Below are positions 13,674-26,299 of a stretch of 64,000 bases of DNA, in pieces. Under the pieces are notes generated by a model, which worked only from the letters and a program-made list of their open reading frames with translations, did not search any database and was not told where the DNA came from. Each line of letters begins with the position of its first letter. Position 1 is the first letter of the stretch. The translations under genes and the position numbers were made by a program. The DNA is from Epiperipatus broadwayi (lineage: Eukaryota; Onychophora; Udeonychophora; Euonychophora; Peripatidae), in contig JAQFVV010000031.1 of NCBI GenBank assembly GCA_028023455.1, forward strand, positions 2,296,001 to 2,360,000, in the 5' to 3' direction.

Positions 13674-14691
13674 CGTAATCAGGCTTGGCCACTTGATGGC
13701 GTTGTTGGCAGTGAAAAACAATACAATACAATGTTCGGGGCCGCGTTATATTTTTAAATTGAATCGCTGGTTTTTTTTTTTTTGGTTATTAATTTATTGA
13801 TTGCTATAACTTTTTTTTCATGCCTTTTTATTAAAAAAGTTGTTTAATTTTAATTTTGTATTTAGTAAACGACAATCTTTTTTTTTATTTTTAAATCGCT
13901 GTTTTTGGACAAAGCTGCTACTCTGCAACGTCTATTTAGCGATGTCTTTCGCTTAATTATTGCTTTCTACATAACAAAACAACTGTGTAGGGTTAGGGCT
14001 AGTGTTCTGTTGTTTGTAATGCTAAAATAAAAGATATCAAAATCATAACCGTAGGACAAAAAAAAAGAAACTCAAACTTTTTTAAACAACAACCAACACA
14101 TATAAATGTCTTATTTACTTATTAAACATGTTTATAATACGTGCTTTCTATGAAATTTATAAAAAATCGTGTATATTTTTATTGGATAGCAGAAATACTC
14201 GGCTTCTGTTGTCGGCAACTGCAGAAAAAGTTGATCACCATCCATTTTATCAACTACGTGGTACTTCACGTGAAAATGAGATTTCGCACGCGATATCGGC
14301 CGAATTCTTTTTTACCTACCCTCGGCAAGCTTTTACACCTTACATATTCTCTAAACAAGGGTGTGGCCATTTAGAAAATTACTATAAATTCATGTTTATT
14401 AAATAAATTATAAATACAAATATTGTGTAACGTATATTGTAAAAATTTGACTAATCCAACTAAACACACATATATATCAAACTGTAAACGAAAGATAAGT
14501 GTGTGGATTCACAATAACTGTCGCGAAGCAGAAATAGGCTGTATTATTTCTGCGTTATGCATCATAAACGTCCTTCTAATGGCTAAGACAAACATAGATG
14601 TTTTCTATAGTCGTAAGTCAGGCCTTGTAAACGGCATTTGTTAGGTGTTTTGGCGAGCCAGAACGCCATCAAGTGGCCAAGCCCGATTATG
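13674..14691. mobile_element. 1.0-kb MITE-like element with 30-bp TIRs
   Basis: Both ends carry a 30-bp terminal inverted repeat built around GGCTTGGCCACTTGATGGCG (one arm CGTAATCA first, the other CATAATCG), with two mismatches. Both ends are flanked by TTATAA (13668-13673 and 14692-14697), which is either a 6-bp target duplication or a palindromic tip of the TIR. The interior is GC-richer than the intron and has no transposase. Two overlapping open frames at 14128-14406 show no family resemblance. The superfamily is uncertain. It ends 84 bp from a FARSB exon donor. Confidence 0.8.
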
Positions 14692-14775
14692 TTATAAGTA
14701 CCTAAAATTCATTTATTCCATGAACATACTGTTTAACAAACTGAATGAAGCTATACAAAAACAATATTAACTCAC

Positions 14776-14831
14776 CTGCAGATATTTTGATGTAGTTTAT
14801 CTTGAAGATCAATAAAACTATTGTAAGTGGC
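14776..14831 (-). CDS. FARSB: FARSB exon ([11 protein letters not shown] segment)
   Basis: A 56-nt exon: acceptor in a T-rich tract ending TTTTAAG, donor GTGAGT. It starts in phase 0, reads [18 protein letters not shown], and ends with two bases (AG) that make the arginine shared with the next exon. Human FARSB has [21 protein letters not shown]. Only about 85 bp separate its donor from a 1-kb MITE, so that insertion lies very near a working splice site. Confidence 0.94.
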
Positions 14832-16922
14832 CTTAAAAAACAACAACAAAAAGATACATAAGACTTATATAATAAACACACATATATATCCAAGAAGATA
14901 TATATATATATATAGTTTGATAACTATATATATACATATAATTCTCTAGACATATTATGAAGGACCTTATCTACATTATAAAATTTGAATTCAGGTGAAT
15001 TTTTGAAAAAGTGTTCTTCTCACATGATCAAATAGAGAAAAAAAACCTCTTTAAAAAAAAAAAAAAATCAAAATAATCTCATTAGTATATAACATCCAAC
15101 AACAGATGTGTAACTATACAAATTTGACATTATGAAGTCAATTAGCAGATTATAAAATTGGAAATGCTAATGACTGTGGAATCTAATTTCATGAAAATAT
15201 ATCCATGACATATTCACATTCTTTTAAATAATTAAAAAAAAAAAAAAGCATCTGTTCTCAGAATTATGAGTAATTTCAGTTTTTATATTAAGTGCAAGAT
15301 AAGTATAGTGAAACCAGAATATGCTGAATAAAAGTTTTTATAAACGATTCCTTTTCACTCCTTTAAACTAATTTTAAAAAATTACCTCAAAACTTTGTCA
15401 ACAAATAAAAATATTTTTCTCATGTTTTAATTAAATAGAAAATTATAAGCACAGATTACTGGTAAGCAAAGGTTTTTAAATTCTTACAGAGGCAAAAATC
15501 AGTTTGGCAGGATAAGTTGGAACATGAAGATTGTTGGAGCAAAGCTATTAATTAAAACTCCCAGGTAAATAGATCTTAGTCAAAAAAAAAATGATAAAAA
15601 AAAAAAAAGCTCTATAGTAGTGTCAGATTTTGGAACGTACAATTCAATTTCAATTTTAACACTTCCAGTGCTTGAATGTCTTACAAACACTTGATCAATA
15701 AAGTCATTTGATTATTTATTTTTTACTCAACATCAGAGCCATCTGTTGAGAACTTGAGCAATGAATGGACAACAAATAATAGTGCTAAACAAATCTCCAT
15801 GTTGATTTTGAATTACTAGCTTTCATCAGTAATGAGGAATGGATTTTCACACACATATCCAGCCACAATCTTTACTTTTTTTAATTATCCAAACCTAAAA
15901 TTAAAAAATACCCTAAGGTTTTAAACCCAAGCTAACTTGCTTATATAGATATTTGGGTCTGATTTTAGGCTAATGTATAAATTAATAACAAATTCTGTAT
16001 AATTATATAAATTGGTTCAGGTTCAGTACTCTAAGGTCTTTAAAAATCTCAACTTATTAAGTTTGAATAGTAGTAAATTGTATGGCTGAAGACAGCATGT
16101 GTGCAAATCTATTGCACCTCATATGAATAATAAATTGAGATTATAAACAAATGGCATTGAAAAGAATGATTATAAGAAAAATGATTTAATGCAGAATCAG
16201 AACTTTTCCTTTAGGCGAAAAACCCCAAAAATTCATGACAATTACTATTAGGTCAACCAATATATTAATCAGACCGAGAACATCTACAATTAAATAACAT
16301 TTCAATAAGTTGTCCTGTAAGATAAGTTACAAAATCAATTATTATTTAATAGTTGTTTACATATAGAATACAGAAATTTATTGCTCATTGTGCATAAAAT
16401 CTCAACAATCTTCAACAAATAAGACAGGATGTCTATTGAATTGTTTAATAAATCTTATTTAATAGAATCCATCAAAAATAGTTTTAAAAAAAGAATAACA
16501 AAATATATATTTTAAAGAACAAAAATTTATTTAATATAAAAGCAATTTTATGTCTATGCAAATTGAGAAATATTGAATGCAAGATACTAAAACTGAAAAA
16601 AAAAAAAATTAAAAATATTATTGAAATCAATTAAATCTCAAGTTTTCTTTTTAAATTTAAATATCTAAAACATCAATACTGGAAAGATCCATGATGTTTA
16701 GTAGAGTGGTAGAATACTGAATTTGAGAGCTAAAGATTTCTGTATCAACCACATCATTTTGAATATCACATGATCTGAGCAATTAATTATTGAATTATTT
16801 TACTGCTAATGGATCAAAGGCAGAAGAATTTTCATGTAAATAAAATAATAATTGTAAAAAAAAAAAAAAAAAATTAAAATAATAAAGAAGATTATAAAAC
16901 ATTGAGATAATTATCAACTTAC
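14832..16922. other. FARSB intron with SINE-like fossils
   Basis: Holds a tRNA-like remnant at 16690-16790 (plus) and a shorter one at 15905-15965 (minus). Remaining sequence is A/T-rich with homopolymers. Confidence 0.7.
16690..16790 (+). repeat. tRNA-derived SINE-like fossil
   Basis: Reads TTTAGTAGAGTGGTAGAATA (A-box-like), then GAGAGCTAAAGAT, then a degraded B-box region (TGTATCAACC), then ATCACATGATCTGAGCA. The minus strand at 23165-23285 has the same order: TTTAATGCATTGGTAGAATC, GAGAGCTAAAGATC, GGGATCAATG, ACATCACATGACTTTCTGAG. Confidence 0.55.
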
Positions 16923-16982
16923 TTCATTAAAAGTGATATTTCTCAATACTGCAGCTACAACATAAGGTCTTACTAATGCAGT
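16923..16982 (-). CDS. FARSB: FARSB exon ([12 protein letters not shown] segment)
   Basis: A 60-nt symmetric exon (phase 0 to phase 0), acceptor ACTTTAG, donor GTAAGT. It reads the 20 residues [20 protein letters not shown]. Human FARSB has [20 protein letters not shown], which is near identity over the VAAVLRNI core. Because the exon is symmetric, skipping it would keep frame. A decayed look-alike is present about 1.8 kb upstream in the preceding intron (see 18719-18830). Confidence 0.94.
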
Positions 16983-18718
16983 CTAAAGTAAAAAAACAAA
17001 ACAATATATAGTAAATGCTAAAAATTTTAATTAGTATAAAAATACTATATAAATAAAACAGGGATTGTTGATATTAATTAGAGAACATAGTTCAAGAAAG
17101 ACAAATTCCACTTTACATGGTTCCAACATATTTTTTGAATAGAACTTCTTACAGATTATTATCATAGTGTAATTAATAAGAATTACAATTTATTTAACAG
17201 TCCTTAAAGGAATATCAACTATATAAAATGCTAATTAAAAAAAAAAAGTAAAGATATTCACAACACATTAGATAAATTACAATAATCTCTGCTCTAATAT
17301 GAATGAAAAGTCATTTTCCAATTATTATTAGGAGCTGTCTCATAGATCCAGACTCCTGCACAATTATAGGAATAGTATATCTTGAAATTTCTCCCGACAT
17401 CAATGGCATATTCATTATTACAATTGGCAAATGAAAGTTCAGAACTTAATAAAACAAATATCTGCTTGCTTTTCTTGTTGGCCATGGTAATTTTAAAAAT
17501 CTATAAGTAACTTTCTAGATCAACTTTCCCTTTGTGCAATGTTCTTGCATGGTAGTCTCAAAAGTCTTTGCCAGTGCCATAGTTTATGTGTATTATTTTT
17601 TAGCGACCCTTCATCAAAATAATTCTATCAGGTTATTTTCTGCAATTCTGTTTAGTATCAATTTGTTATGAATCCCTTAATGACTAGAGATAACAATTGT
17701 CAACAATTTCTGCATTTCATCAAAAATTTAAAAATTAGATGCTTTCTTTACAGTTATAATGTTTGGGTTCTTCATATTTGGTTGCATACAGTCACAAAAA
17801 TTTCTCTGACCGTTGACATTACTTCTATCAATACTAAGTCTAAGATTTGTCATCAAATATATTTTCCTGCATTATATATTCAGTACCAATTGAATAAGAC
17901 AGAGTAACAACAATATAGAGCCATGCATAATTCTTTTATCATAACTTGTTTTCAATACAGCAATTGGTTCTATTAAGGTTTATTGTAATCAATTCATAAA
18001 TACAACTATAGTTAAAAAAAAAAAGCTAAATATATTATTTACATTTTAAGGCTCTTCTATTCCCATGAAAACAAAGAGAAATTAATGTTAAGATTGTGAA
18101 AAGCATTGTGTTTCTACAAAACCAACAGCTTTAATGATAAGATTGTGCAAAGTGTCACTTGAATAATTTTTTTCTTTTAAGAACAATAATTATTTTACAG
18201 CCTTATTTAGTATAAATATATTTTAAAAAAAGTGATGATGATATCATAAAACATCATAAGACATCAATACTTAATAATCTTTGGGTTTGCGCCTCTCAAC
18301 AAATTCAATCCAAAAACATTAAATCAACATAAAAAATTTAAAAAATACGAATTATGCAAAAAATATTTTGCAAATATTTCCATGGTTCATTCAAAATTGA
18401 ATCAGAATCTTTGTCTCATTAATCTAGGATGCAACCATGAATCAAAGGGCTGAAGAGCTTTTTAAAGCCATTATTAAGTAGATGTCATCTTTAAAACATC
18501 TAAATGGTGCTTATTATATTAATAAAAATATTCAAATTATCACCAGGATGACATTAGACAACAAACTACAAGTAGTTACTTCTATTGCAAACATTTTTTT
18601 TTAAAAATGCAATAATATGTAAAAGATGCACTGTAAATTACAAAGAATTATTTATCAAGTTTTTTAAAAAAATTATATAATAAAAATGGTAATTTGGAAA
18701 AAAAAAAAAAAAACTTAC
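16983..18718. other. FARSB intron, possible old retroelement text, unidentified
   Basis: The stretch 17290-17910 is less A/T-biased and has short open frames on both strands (for example minus 17294-17485), but I recognise no family. The rest is simple sequence. Confidence 0.5.
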
Positions 18719-18830
18719 ATTGATTATTATAATCAGTTATTATGGTATTTTCATGGAATTCATTTAACAAGTCAAAGCAGGATTTTCTGTGTAAACGAAT
18801 TGGTGCCACAATATAAGGTCTCATTTTAGT
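18719..18830 (-). pseudogene. decayed duplicate of the FARSB RPYVVA exon (candidate)
   Basis: Inside the intron between two FARSB exons, a 35-codon open stretch begins MRPYIVAPIRLHRKSC and ends at a GTAAG donor. The genuine exon at 16923-16982 reads [13 protein letters not shown]. The nucleotides match at about 18 of 25 positions over the shared block and then diverge. There is no pyrimidine tract upstream and the apparent phase differs, so it is unlikely to be spliced. Best reading: an old exon duplication. Alternative: chance similarity over five residues. Confidence 0.3.
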
Positions 18831-19670
18831 TTCTTATTATTTTTGTTATATAAATAAACTATCTTTCAATCCATCAAAAAATTCACTTTATGATTAGAAT
18901 TTAAAATAGAAAAGAGACAAAAATATCAATCTCAAGATATTAACTTTCCATTAATAGCAAAAATTCAATCTATTTATTCTATTCTAGAGCTATCCATTGT
19001 AAGTCTGAGTATTATAAATAGTAGTTCAACATCCAAATTTCTGACTAGTTTTCTAACTATTCATCTTCACTAAATAAGGCGAATTAAATTTACACCTGCA
19101 TATATAACAATCATTTTTATTTCTTTTATACTAAGATAATAACTTGAGATTCACACCCAAGTTAATTTTCTGGTATAGATATATCACTCTGGGATATTAA
19201 TTCAGTTTTCTGCTATTTGTAATTATCTTTAATTGTTTGTCTGAGATAGAATATAAGCATCACATGACTTTTTCTGCTTATTTTCAATATTGCATTAGAA
19301 ACATCAATTTACATTATTGTAAATTCAAATAATCAATAGATTCTAGATGATGATTCTACATCCAAAATGATGAATGATAATTACTAGAAACTAATTTAGG
19401 TATTGCAATCCAGTGTGCACACACTATTTAAGTTTACAATACATGGTTCTAGCATAAAATGAATTGCTCTTTCTAATGAAAATAGCAGAAAAAAAAACAA
19501 AATGAAGCAATATTTGTTACTTACTTTACAGACTGTTTTAAAAATGTAAAAAAAAATTCTATAATATATTCTATAATACCTATAGAAAAATGATCTTATT
19601 TTATTAGCAATAATTATTGTTATATTTATTAAAATTTATAAAAAGTACATTAAGTTAAATACCCACTCAC

Positions 19671-19740
19671 ATTTGGTTGGACGATTAGCTGTTGAACATT
19701 CATGACATCTTTATCAATTCCATATTTAGGTATGTTAATT
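19671..19740 (-). CDS. FARSB: FARSB exon (variable linker segment)
   Basis: A 70-nt exon, acceptor ATTTAAG, donor GTGAGT. One leading base (A) completes a lysine codon (AA+A) with the previous exon, then 23 codons end in phase 0. It reads INIPKYGIDKDVMNVQQL then IVQPN. This is a poorly conserved stretch of FARSB (human has APVYKRVMPDGKIQKLII). The call rests mainly on position between the YDLLCLEG and VAAVLRNI exons, on phase on both sides, and on the shared xxPxYxxxxxxVMxxQ-like spacing. It is less secure than its neighbours but coherent. Confidence 0.85.
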
Positions 19741-22700
19741 CTTAAATAAATGAAAAAAACATACAAACAACAATTTGTGTTATTTTATCTGCATATATTC
19801 AAACAAATATATATATATAACATATATTTATAAAATGATTACTTATTTTTTAAATATAAATAAATAATACTGAAAAAGATTATATAACAACAAATATTGC
19901 ATTATTTAACACTCACACAAAAAAAATTCTTTTGGAAAAATTTTATCCCTCTCTTCAGAATAAAATATATATTATTGTGAATGTTTATAGAGCATTGTAT
20001 GTAGTGATAACTTGGTATTATTCTGAAATATAATTTTTTCTATTCCATTCTTCTCATATAAGTATTATATACATTATACAGCTGTGAAACACACATATAT
20101 ATAACAATATCGATGCACTTTTAAACATATTGACAAACTAAAAGTAATGATTTTTTTTCTTTATTCACAATTTACATTATCATATGAGAAGAAAAAAAAA
20201 GTTGTAATTTAGGACAAAATCTAGATGATTATGCTCTGTAAATGTTTACAGTAATATATATGTTACACTGAGTAGGACAATAAAATATAACTGAAAAAAG
20301 TTTTTTTGCATTATATATATTTTATAATAATACTATATATATATATATATTTGCAACTAATATAAATTGATAGTCATTTTATCTCCAATACCATTGAATT
20401 AATTATAATTTGTTCTTAATACACTCGCACACAAATCTTAAGAGTTGAGTTGATACTATAAGCAATAAATTTTATAATTTCAGTACTGGCTTTGCTTTAT
20501 TATAGATATAAATAAACAAACATACAAAGATACAATATGATAACAAGTTTTATTTATCTACACATGTAAATTTATTTAAAATGGACATCATTAAACATAA
20601 AGTAAATCAAAATTGTATTACACATTAATCAAAGAATTAATGTTTTATATATATAATGAACTTATAATGGTCTAAAAGAGTTTATTTTTTTATAGATATA
20701 GATACACAAACATATAAAGATACAATGTGAAAGTATTTTTTTTTTTTTATATTGTATTACACCATAGCCAAATAGGAATCAATAATTTATATATATTTAA
20801 CTTGGAATCATCTTAAAAGAAAACACTTTCCTATTTAAAAACTGGTTTTTTAATTTTGTTTTTCTGTTTAAAAATAACAATTACTTTTTTATCAAAATAA
20901 AAATCTTGTGCAATAACAATCACTTAAAAAAAAAAGTCATATAACATGAAGTAGATTGTGAATGCTAACAAACACTATTTATTAGCCTTGTTTTATAACA
21001 ATAGTGAAAATATATATTGATGGAATGGTTGACAGTAAAATATAAACTAAAGTAGTCATTAAACCCTAATGCTTTCTTGGTAGAGAAAAAATATAAGAAA
21101 ACTATTTAAGATAAATATTTTATTTACTTACTACAACATTTATTAAAATAGAGTATACTAAAATAATGAGCTAATGTTATATATTTATATTTTGAATATT
21201 ACACACAAAATCTGATTTTATACAGTTCTGTTTATTTTTTAACAAAGATCTTGAAATCCATTTATAATTATCTACATCAAAAAATCACTGACTAATATTT
21301 CATTGCATAAAGTTAAGAAGATAAAAATGTGATGCTACAAAATTAAATTTTCTGCCTATTTTGTTATATTAACTTTCAGTAAAATTACCGTTTCTTGAAG
21401 TCTTTGTATAATTTTGATAATGCTATGCTTAATCGAGGCCCTTCACAAATGCTTTTGTAATTTAATATGGATCTCTAAAACTTCAGATTTTCTTAGTTAG
21501 AAACTTTTATAATGCACATCCATACAAATTTTTATTGCTATTAATAGTATAATAAACATAAAAAAAAAAAAAATTCTTATACTTATTGACTGGAATATTA
21601 AAATGGAGTCCATTCTCCTATCATCAAAAAGTCAAATAACTTACAAACTTTAACACAGCCATTAAACAATTCTCACAAATTTCTTTGCTTTTTACATTCA
21701 TCATAGGTATCCCATTTCCCAAATATTATTGGAATCATAACTTCCTGTTAACTCAGAAATATAAAAATGTTAGAAAATGGTTGAGTAAAAGAATATTTGG
21801 TGGAGAAAATTAAATAAAAGAAACATTAAAGATTTATAAAAGAGGAAAAAAACTATGTAAATTTAAACTTATGATATCTGATTTCTCTAAAGCTTTTTTG
21901 TAGTGAGTAGTAACAAATGACAGATACAATTAGATAGAAAACCATTAATACATTATAAAATTTTCTTTCATGTAGGAAACCAATAAATAGTATTATAGCA
22001 ATTGGTGTTAAATCTTTTTAGTTGTCTTTAACAGTTTTACTGAATAGACATATATAATAAAATAATAGGCTTAAAAATTCATATACTCATAGATTTTGTA
22101 TATCTGTGATTTGCTTAGTATATAACTAAAGAAAACAATTATTGGAAGTTAGATGCCACTACTGTATACAGTATGTAAGAGTAGCTAAGAATCAAGTAAT
22201 AATTTATTTGATGTGTGTGAAAGTATAATTTTTTAAAAATAATATGCATTTCTTCTCTATAGAACAGTAATACAAAGTAAACTGACAAACAGGAACAAAA
22301 AGGCAATTGCAGAAAAATAGTTAGTGTTGTCATTTGTCTTAAATATTTAATGAGATTATAATGAACACTAAGAATGCTTTGGTAGTTAAAAAGATCAACC
22401 AAAAAATGTGAAAAACAACTTTAAATTTTAGTGGTAAAATCTCAGTAGAATCTAAATTTCATGTTAATAAAACCTGCCTCATGTTTAAATAGCCAATTTA
22501 TCCTGAAAGAAGCTAGAATTCCTACAGGATATAAATTAATTAAGACTTCAGAAAAAAATAAAATAAAAATAAACAATTATGATTTTTCCAAATTGAAGTT
22601 TATATAGTGTACCAATTCCTTATTCACTATAAAATAGTATTTACATGCTGTAAGATCAAATAAATTACTTCTGAATAAGAGAATTTCTAAATAACAAATG

Positions 22701-23164
22701 TGAATAAATATCAGAATTTTTACTAACAAGTTATATGAATACTATAATCTTAATAAACTAGAAGCTTTTGCTTTTGAGATCACTAAATAATCAATCAAAT
22801 ATTTTTTAAATATATATAGAATTCTAAGAATTATATTTTCTTAACAGGATTAAATATATCTTTTTCAATTGGTTTAAGTTTCTGAATAATGAAATGCTAT
22901 AATATAAAGAATTGACACTCATAATAAAACTTAAGTAATGACCACAAAGTATTTTCTAAACATCAAATCATTCTAAATAAAAAAAATCAAACCATGCAGT
23001 TGTATAAAAAATAAATATACATTTTTTTTTAATATTAAATATGATCAATGGTTAGAGAAAGTAGTAAAAACAAAAAATAAATGACAAATTTCATAATATT
23101 CAAAAGACTTACTATTAAATATAAAATCACTAAAAATTACTTCTTTATTAAATTAATTAGATAA

Positions 23165-23285
23165 TCAAGTAATACGATGCTCAGAAAGTCATGTGATGTT
23201 TGAGCACTAAGTAAATCATTGATCCCGGGATCTTTAGCTCTCAAGATTCTACCAATGCATTAAATTACACAGAGCATATTAACCA
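23165..23285 (-). repeat. tRNA-derived SINE-like fossil
   Basis: Minus-strand counterpart of the copy at 16690-16790, sharing the GGTAGAAT, GAGAGCTAAAGAT and ATCACATGA blocks in order. The GGGATCAATG block stands where a B box would be. Confidence 0.55.
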
Positions 23286-26039
23286 GATTTATACAACTGA
23301 ATCAATTATACAGATGATTTTTTTTATTTTGATTAAAATTATCTCATAAAATAACAAACTTATCATCCAAAAAAAAAAAACCAAAATAACAATTCTCAGA
23401 ATAAGATTTTTTCTCCATATTTCATCTCCATTATCTTCTTTTCTATTCTTAGAATCATCTTTCATATTTAATTATTGGTAATTACAAATTTAATATATAA
23501 TACCTAAGTGCTAATATATAATTAATCACTGCTAATTTTTTTCTACTATGATCTACTTTTGGAAAAAACTGTATAACCAAATAAGCATTATTTTCTATTT
23601 CAATAATTTTCATTCCTCACACTTCTACTTATCATAACTTCATTCTCATCATTCTTCATCTAGTACATTCTTCTTTAATTTGCCTCAGTGATGACATCCA
23701 CATTAATATTTAACAAGTAAGTCATTTTCCAATTTTCTGATGTCTAAATAAATCATGGAAGATAGCTTTAATTACTATCTTTCTTTAAAAATATTTTTCT
23801 TTGAATTACCTCTATTCTTACTTTATCATAAAATCTAGTTTTCTTTATAATCTTTCTTAAAAGTCCATTTCAGTGGATTGTAATTAATTTTTCACTATTT
23901 TTTTACTTTCATCTCATACTTCTGCTTACAGTAATGTATTCTATTAGTGTCCTACATATATTTGCTTCTCGTTTCTGTTTATTGTACAAAAATAAATTAA
24001 GAACTTTCATTCTTTTCATCTCAACATTTCTATCCCCTTTCTTGTTAAAACAACTTCAAGACTCTTAATTTCACTACCTTTTCATGAAGTCTCTGTTTTC
24101 AATACCACCACATAAGGTTCATATTTCCTACCAATAAATATTCAATGTAAAAATTAAAGAAATAGATGAAGTGTCTTGAGATTAAAAAAGAAAATAACAA
24201 TAATGAAATTATTAAGAGATTAAATAAGGGGTGGTAGATTATAGAAGCTATAAACCTAGTTTTATTGGGGGGGGGGGACCCAGACAAAACAAACAAGTAA
24301 GATATATATGACTTTGGTAGAGAGCGTGATGTTAGTAAAAGTATAAAAAATTACTGACTACAGAATAAGATAGATACAGTGGGTAATGATATAATCAGAT
24401 AAAAAATATGATAGAGGGAGATATATTCACATTTTTTCATACTTATAAAACAATAATAGTTCCCTACTTTTTGTCATCTATTCATCTCTTGTAAGCTCGA
24501 GTAATTAATCAGATTACCAAATGATAATGCACTTTAATCCCCTTTCCTGTTCCTGTCTTTCACCTTTAAAACTTGGAATTCAAAATAGTAAGTAATGCAG
24601 TTATGCATAACCATCTTTAATTCCTTTTTTTTGGACAAGCTAAAAGTCTGCAATTCTAAACAAGTAAAGTATTTTGAATCTAAGCCAATTTACTTGAATA
24701 CTGGTCTAGGAAAGGAGATTTAAAACACTACTTATTCAAGCTTATAAAAAATGACAAGCAAACAGAGAGAGAACTGTGCTTGTTTTGTCATACAAAGTGT
24801 AAGCTGAAAAAAACAAGTTATCTGTTATTATTTTCATATTCATTTTCAGACCTGCATGATAATATACATCTTGCAATTTGTTGACTATTAAAGTTTAGAT
24901 TTACATTTTCTGTTTTAAATTCTCCTATCATTTGTATAATATAAAAATTTTATCATTCTTCCCTGGAATTTTTCTTTACTCCTACAGCAACTGCAGAGAT
25001 TCTGTAAAATTGAAATTAAATCTTTTAAATAGTAAAGATGATAGGCTATAGCTCTGTCACTACCCTTCATTTTCTTTGCATTCTATTAATTTTTTCTTAT
25101 TATTTTAATAAAAATTGGCAATACTTTCAATTAATATATCTATTCCCATAGATAGATAATTAAAAAAAAAATGTTGCACATGCTCCTTAACAAACCATGG
25201 AACTTTTGTTGAACAATATAAGGAAGTATTTACTAATCCTCTGTAATTCTTAAGAGATTTTTTTTTGACCTTTAGTTATCTATATCTCCATATAAATATC
25301 TTTTAAACAGATATCTAAGCATATCAATCAAATCAGGTGTATCTCACTTTAACTAATTCTGGATACCCTGATCCATAGAACATTTTTCAATTTATTCATT
25401 TTCAATTATTCTGATTAAAGGCAAAACTATTTATTTGAAGCAATTTTCTTTACCCCCTTCTACTTTTTCTTATCAATACCCTACTGATATACAGTGAGTG
25501 TGATTGATAGATCCTCCAAATTTCAGGGTTTCTTGCCCCTATCTTCCCAACTCCATTCTAATCATACTTTCTTTGTATCCATATTTTTTCTTTCATTTCT
25601 TTGTTCAATTTACATTCTTCTTTATTAGAAAAAAAGAGCAACTCTCTATTTCAATGCCATCTACTGTAAATTTGAAGAATCAGTGATCAGAAAACATTTT
25701 ATCACATTTTAATCCCACTCCCAGATTGGTTTTTGTCTTTATCAATGAAGTGTTGGAATAACTAATCAATCAAACTTACAACAAAGGACACTACTTATTT
25801 TATCATATTGCATATATTGGAAAATTAAGTGATTTGTTGTTGGCATTCATCTTTATTTCTTTTTAGTGAGAAATGTTTTGAAAACCTCACACTTACTGGA
25901 TGACTAAATCACATTTTTTACAATTGTTTTCTAAATTGCCTTTGAATATTAAAAACAATGATAAATTTACTGTAATAATTATAATATTTAAATACAAGTA
26001 TAGTACATATACTTAAGCTAGATGTAATTAGAGAAAGCA

Positions 26040-26100
26040 TGAACACAGACTTTCAAACTCCCTTCAATCATTCATTCCATCTTATACAATCGATAATAAG
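26040..26100 (-). repeat. fragment of the 51-52.8 kb foldback repeat family
   Basis: The plus strand reads CAGACTTTCAAACTCCCTTC then CATTCCATCTTATACAATCG. The same blocks begin the copies near 51100 and 52405, and complement 52760-52800. Only the terminal ~60 bp is present. Confidence 0.55.
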
Positions 26101-26225
26101 AACACTACTACTGTCAATACTAATAAAATTAAATTTCAAAAAGCAGTAAAAATAATCTCATGTGTCACTTCAAAACTATTGTATGCTAAAAAACATTTTA
26201 TAATATACAAATTTAAAGTACTTAC

Positions 26226-26282
26226 TTTCCTAAATATACCAAAAGACCTCTTGTTAATCCCTCCAAACACAAAAGATCATAT
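26226..26282 (-). CDS. FARSB: FARSB exon (YDLLCLEGL segment)
   Basis: A 57-nt exon, acceptor CTTTGTAG, donor GTAAGT. One leading base (A) completes the arginine of IPANR, 18 codons follow, and two bases (AA) pass to the next exon. It reads YDLLCLEGLTRGLLVYLG. Human FARSB has YDLLCLEGLVRGLQVF. The ANRYDLLCLEGL block is among the most conserved in the family. The exon sits at the downstream edge of the 30-kb intron, directly beside one copy of a duplicated intron segment. Confidence 0.95.
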
Positions 26283-26299
26283 CTACAAAGAAAAATTTT

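Larger units (their letters stand above)
19741..26225. other. FARSB intron, 6.5 kb
   Basis: Contains (AT)n at 20334-20351, a SINE-like copy at 23165-23285, a G-run near 24269-24279, and a pyrimidine-rich tract about 23680-25720 that may be an antisense retroelement fossil but shows no motif I can name. A 60-bp fragment of the foldback repeat family lies at 26040-26100. Confidence 0.6.

Noticed and set aside
14128-14644. Overlapping open frames of 92, 77 and 73 codons
   Set aside because: They lie inside a MITE with different frames overlapping. No motif of a transposase or known protein.
17294-17485. 63-codon minus-strand frame as a FARSB exon or separate gene
   Set aside because: It reads into an intron between two phase-matched FARSB exons, has no matching splice phases, and I recognise no family.
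23680-25720. Antisense LINE in a pyrimidine-rich tract
   Set aside because: Strand asymmetry resembles a reversed LINE, but no endonuclease or RT motif could be read in any frame.
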